Below are positions 60,236-64,000 of a stretch of DNA of 64,000 nt, one piece after another. How positions within the stretch are numbered: position 1 is the stretch's first letter; each line of letters begins with the position of its first letter. The notes beneath the pieces were generated by a model that was not told where the DNA came from, did not search any database, and saw only the letters and a list, made by a program, of their open reading frames with translations. Source of the stretch: Urechis unicinctus (taxonomy: Eukaryota > Annelida > Polychaeta > Xenopneusta > Urechidae); contig CM067349.1 of assembly GCA_034190875.2 (NCBI GenBank), positions 14,542,717 through 14,606,716 on the forward strand, in the 5' to 3' direction. A program made the position numbers and the translations under genes.

Positions 60236-62411
60236 ATGGAGGGAAAAGAAATCTTCTCCTTACCGTTTACAAGGCAAATATTTGTCATCATTATTGTTAT
60301 GAGAAAATCAACTACCGCGAAAATGCGGTTTCTTTTTTAGATGCAACAAACGCAATTATGAAACCCCTGCAATTCCATCCAACAATATGGGTGACGTATT
60401 CTCTGTTTTCAAACAAAACTTGTTAGAGTTCTTTACAATTGAAATATTGAGACATTACGTAATAGATCAATTAGCTTAAATGCTGAGAAAACAATTGGTT
60501 TGTTTGTTTCTAGAATACTTCTTCATCAATGTATATGATGGACACCGCAAAAAGTACTCTGTTGCATATGCCAATTAACGTATTTCCCGAGCGATTTCAT
60601 AACACTACATTCTGCAAAGACACTCGAAAGAGCGCGAGACCGAACGATACTTTATAGTCAAGGACAATTATACTTCGATAAATGCTTACAGTTGTACGCA
60701 ACAAAATGCGCAATGATTTTCCATTTCGATTGCCATCGTTGTATATATCGAAAAAGTACCATTTTCGTGACAATTTATCCTCAACGATGCTTCTTTAACG
60801 GGAAAATCGAACTGCATTTTGGGTGATGATATTGGAAGATGCGGATTATAAAAAGAATAGTCCCATCTTGTCTTGTTTATGTATAACCTTTCTTCATCTC
60901 AACTGTTGCCTATCTTTTGATATTGACAACAATATGTATTGACAGCTACGCTCACAAAATGCAAGCACGATGCCCAGATGAAAAGCGATTCGGGAATGCG
61001 AAGGAAGGGGGCTTGAACGTTTGTGTAGCCCCGCCTTTTGCATAGGAGAACCCGTTCATTGTCTATTCGTTCGGGTAAAAAACATTATTTATCATATAAA
61101 TTCTTATTTATCCTTATCCTCCTTCTCTACGAGGTACAGGTATAGTAGCTATAATCAGTATCCCAAAAGACCAACGTCAGGTTTTATCACCTTGTCGGTC
61201 CTAGAGTAAAACCACCAATGTTGTGGTCGATTCGGTACATGCTTACATGTTTTCACGAAATATTCATGTTCTAACGAGTTTCAGGCGATCAGTGTCGAAA
61301 TTTATTATTTAGATTGGTTAAAGTTTCATATTCCTATTGTCTACGGAAAAATATTTTTTTGATAACTTTTCAAGTTTACCGGTGATATTTGCTTCCGAAA
61401 TACAAGCGTGGAGGAGGGTATCTCAGAGAGCCCCAGGAATTTTCGATGTAAATAAGGCGGTGAGAACATAGGCAAAAATTATCGCTGATAGTTCCTGTCC
61501 CCTTTTCCCCAAGCTTTCGTTGTTTCTTCGTGATTTGGTGTGATATTTGTGCGACAGTGATTGTTAGTGGCCTTTTCTACATGTTAGACAAGGTCATTTT
61601 AGCTTTTAGCTTCGTGCTACAAATAGTCGCTACGAACCCCCGTCTTGCGAACTGTATCGTCTATGTTCCAATTGGTGAAAGCTTGCGCTGGTCAGTTTCC
61701 GCCGCCTCGCCGCCATGTTGCCAAGTCCGGCCCAGATATTACCGCTTGGTGTGATTTTAGGCCGAGATACTAATTGATAGGAGTCTTCTGTTGCTGAAAT
61801 TCTCTCTCTGTTCCGATAAATGTTTGGTGAGTTGATTTTATTACATAAAACTAGATAAAACACGGGAACTCCGTTGAATTCCGAAACCTAAATACGATGG
61901 AACGCCAGAACTAAGAGGGAGTGCATACATCACTCCCGTACCTAGTTCGAAAGAGCTAATAATCAGCCTCTCTGGGTAGGCTCATATATGTATCCAAGCA
62001 TGAATTTGGAATGACCATTATCCTGTGGCTTTGATGCATTTTTTTATGTTCGAGAATAGCCAGGGAATGGCGTTTCGACGACGCGATGTCGAACTTTTGT
62101 CATGTGTATTCTTTTGATCCAAAGTAAGAATGTATTCAGACGTCCAACTATGCCTTCTAATTCACGAACATTGTCCTTGCATTGCATGTAGCTTGATATG
62201 AATTTGCTTTATCTTAAACGTCCGGTGTGTTGGCAATAGAAGTTAAAATAACCACACCTGCTCTGCTTGTTCTTGTGTGGTGTTAAGTATACACACACCT
62301 GAACACCACAGATCGGAGCAGATCTGGTTCTTCCTGATTGGTCTTAATGGTCGTCAGAGTGGTTCAATGAAAACCTTCAAACAAGTACTTCAATTTCTCA
62401 ACCACACCAGT
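60236..62411 (+). pseudogene. METTL-E: decayed METTL24-like gene
   Basis: Exons: 1 at 60236-60390, 2 at 60514-60677, 3 at 60946-61074, 4 at 62055-62123 and 5 at 62288-62411. Exon 1 has the same 7 bp loss as METTL-D and stops at TAG 60338-60340. Exon 2 stops early and its donor GT is changed to AT. Exon 3 has an in-frame TAG (LEN region reads A-stop-EN) and the conserved Trp of GGWNVC is Leu. Exons 4 and 5 are open ([32 protein letters not shown]). Exon 6 is absent; a (TA)n tract starts just after exon 5. Two partial open exons notwithstanding, this copy cannot make the protein. Confidence 0.82.
61652..61860. other. 209 bp segment present in METTL-E but not METTL-D
   Basis: In METTL-D the flanks join as GTCTTGCGAA-CACGGGAAC. 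Here 209 bp intervene, with a GC-rich core (CCGCCGCCTCGCCGCCATG). No terminal repeats or target duplication are evident, so insertion here and deletion in METTL-D are both possible. Confidence 0.6.
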
Positions 62412-62744
62412 GAGGTGACAAGATTTATATATATATATACGAATATATATTTATGTTTATATATACAGATATATATATATATACATATATATATATGCAT
62501 GTATATATATATATATTTATATATATATATGTATTTCTATATATATATATGCATTTTAATATATATATATTATATATATATATATATATGTATTTCTATA
62601 TATATACAAATATATATATTTATAAAAGCATAGGGTTCGATATCTACATGTATATACACAGATATGTATATATATGTATATATATGCATATTTACATATG
62701 CGTACATACGTGTATAAATATAAATCTATATATATACGCGTATA

Positions 62745-62797
<53 letters not shown>

Positions 62798-62965
62798 GCA
62801 TAAATATGTAGAAGTTGTTATACATGAATCAATATATGTATGCACGTATATATACAAATATATATATATAAATATATTTATAAATATATGTAAATATATA
62901 TATAAATGTGTGTGTATATATATATTCATATATATACATGAATATGCGCAAGCAAGTATATACCA
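62412..62965. repeat. Long (TA)n-rich tract
   Basis: About 550 bp of TA-dominated sequence with CATG, TGTAC and GTGTGT variants. It replaces exon 6 of METTL-E. The numerous IYIYIY frames here are artefacts. Confidence 0.96.
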
Positions 62966-62983
62966 TAAATATATACAACCGCT

Positions 62984-63217
62984 TTGAAGACAATTGGTAT
63001 CCTAGCCGAAGAGCTCGACCGATGTTTCGTTGTTGCAAACCTTGACAATGGCGAGATATTTGTTTGTTGGTATATCCACACCTTAACTGACCGAGCAGGT
63101 GGCCAACACAACGGAAATGGCCAAATGGGAGATATCTGTAGCGAGGGCATTAGCCGGCTTGGGCATCCGGATCTATCATATATTTCGCGTGAATGTTCTT
63201 TCAATGAACCCGATTGA
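62984..63217 (+). other. Module K 5' segment, uninterrupted copy
   Basis: A single frame runs from EELDRCFVVANLDNGEIFVCW through TDRAGGQHN and GQMGDIC to [10 protein letters not shown] and ends at TGA 63217. The same two parts lie in different frames at 28.3 and 20.9 kb, so this copy preserves the ancestral frame. It is fused at about 63147 to GGCATTAGCCGGCTTGGGC, which begins the 38.6 and 41.1 kb units. Family unknown; the Cys/Trp-rich centre suggests a folded globular protein. Confidence 0.4.
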
Positions 63218-63567
63218 CCTCTCCCGTCAACGCAAAAACTACAACCTGGATGATTCAGATCCCCATGGATACTAGCTATATATGCCTTTGTGCTGCAAGA
63301 GCCCGAAACCAAATAGGCCTGGTCCGTATGGAGCACACACAAAACTACGAGCGATACTAGATAAGATCGCGTGTTTCATCGCGACAGACATGCATAGATC
63401 ATTGAGAGCTACAAAGTGGATACCTGCCACAAATCAAGAAAGCATAATCATAGCGTTTTGGTTGTCATGATGGTGTATTCATAGCGTTTTGTTTTCTTGT
63501 AATTATATTAATACATATTAGCTCATTTGATCGTTGTAGAAATATTGAGAATGTTCCATAGTTGGAC

Positions 63568-63576
63568 TATATAAGG
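63568..63576 (+). promoter_or_regulatory. Candidate TATA box of short transcript unit (copy 3)
   Basis: TATATAAGG with the same flanks as at 38862. The downstream donor (AC|GTAAGT) is preserved. Confidence 0.45.
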
Positions 63577-63897
63577 AGGATCACAGCCGGTGTTCTCTAG
63601 AGGTTCTAACAGAGTTCTCGTAGGAGGTGTTACGTAAGTCTTGGTGGTTTCTAAAACAGTGTAAGTTGGCGGTATCATATATATGTATTGTCAGTTGATA
63701 TCAGCGTTTGCATTGGAATAAAGCATTGGATAAAGGTACAATGTGAAGTTGTAGAATATTGTTGGTTTGTTTTGCCAATCTTGGAACCTGTGACAGTACC
63801 AACAGAGATATATCCGCTGGACATATAAGTGCTGCCTGCGAAAACGTTCTACGCCCAGGAAAGAGCGTTAGTATGCAACAATATTGTGGTACATAGC

Positions 63898-64000
63898 ACC
63901 CTGAGACCCGAAACACGGTACAAGACCTGGAAAGCATGGAAGAGGAGATAGACGACACAGAAGTTGCACCGCCAATATCCGAATTACAGAAGGCTACGAA
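63898..64000 (+). CDS. Short VQDLE exon/ORF (copy 3), cut by the window end
   Basis: Frame HPETRNTVQDLESMEEEI then DDTEVAPPISELQKAT is still open at the last base. The ATG of copies 1 and 2 is ACG here, so in this copy the segment reads as an internal exon. Unidentified. Confidence 0.35.

Larger units (their letters stand above)
63147..64000 (+). repeat. Third partial copy of the 38.6-39.27 kb region
   Basis: Collinear with 38613-39260 and 41137-41785 but with about 180 bp of additional DNA at 63218-63390 and about 25 bp near 63755-63780. It runs off the window edge inside the VQDLE exon. Confidence 0.85.

Overview
This looks like nuclear DNA from an invertebrate-type animal, probably AT-rich. 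It is dominated by duplications and simple repeats: TGAG/CTCA tetranucleotide arrays, long (TA)n and (GT)n tracts, and C-runs. There are no long open frames, no operons, no rRNA and no canonical tRNA. The only gene family I recognise is split into short exons with GT-AG introns and encodes a METTL24-like (Methyltransf_21 / FkbM-type) methyltransferase with an N-terminal membrane anchor. I cannot name the species.

Layout. (1) 1 to about 15.76 kb: a head-to-tail array of a ~2.6 kb unit. Each complete unit holds upstream DNA and a truncated first coding exon of the methyltransferase gene, fused at its 3' side to the gene's far-upstream sequence. (2) 15.8-20.0 kb: the unit is completed by a six-exon gene copy, METTL-A, with one frameshift. 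(3) 20.0-21.2 kb: an inverted copy of an unidentified ORF module (called module K). (4) 21.2-25.6 kb: an inverted block with intact gene METTL-B. (5) 25.6-27.9 kb: mostly single-copy DNA with a tRNA-like SINE candidate. (6) 27.9-39.3 kb: module K, a 0.45 kb tandem duplication, simple repeats, conserved unidentified short ORFs, decayed METTL-D and a TATA-driven short exon. (7) 38.5-43.4 kb: a 2.52 kb tandem duplication. (8) 43.4-48.3 kb: partial copies of the 32-34.7 kb DNA and an LTR-like segment. (9) 48.3-53.7 kb: a block with intact METTL-C; its upstream part matches the array unit in single-copy form. (10) 54.2-64.0 kb: a second copy of region 6 with decayed METTL-E, running off the window edge.

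The main result is a small methyltransferase family: two reconstructable intact six-exon genes (B on minus, C on plus), one gene with a single frameshift (A), two decayed copies (D, E) and six truncated first exons in the array. The assembled protein is about 307-309 residues: a membrane anchor, a linker, then a methyltransferase domain with VYSFG, DWSFDDA, SFDP and VLKIDIE motifs. Splice phases agree at all five junctions in B and C, so I trust these models well beyond any single exon. Most other entries are repeats or short ORFs conserved between duplicates, for which I assign no function.
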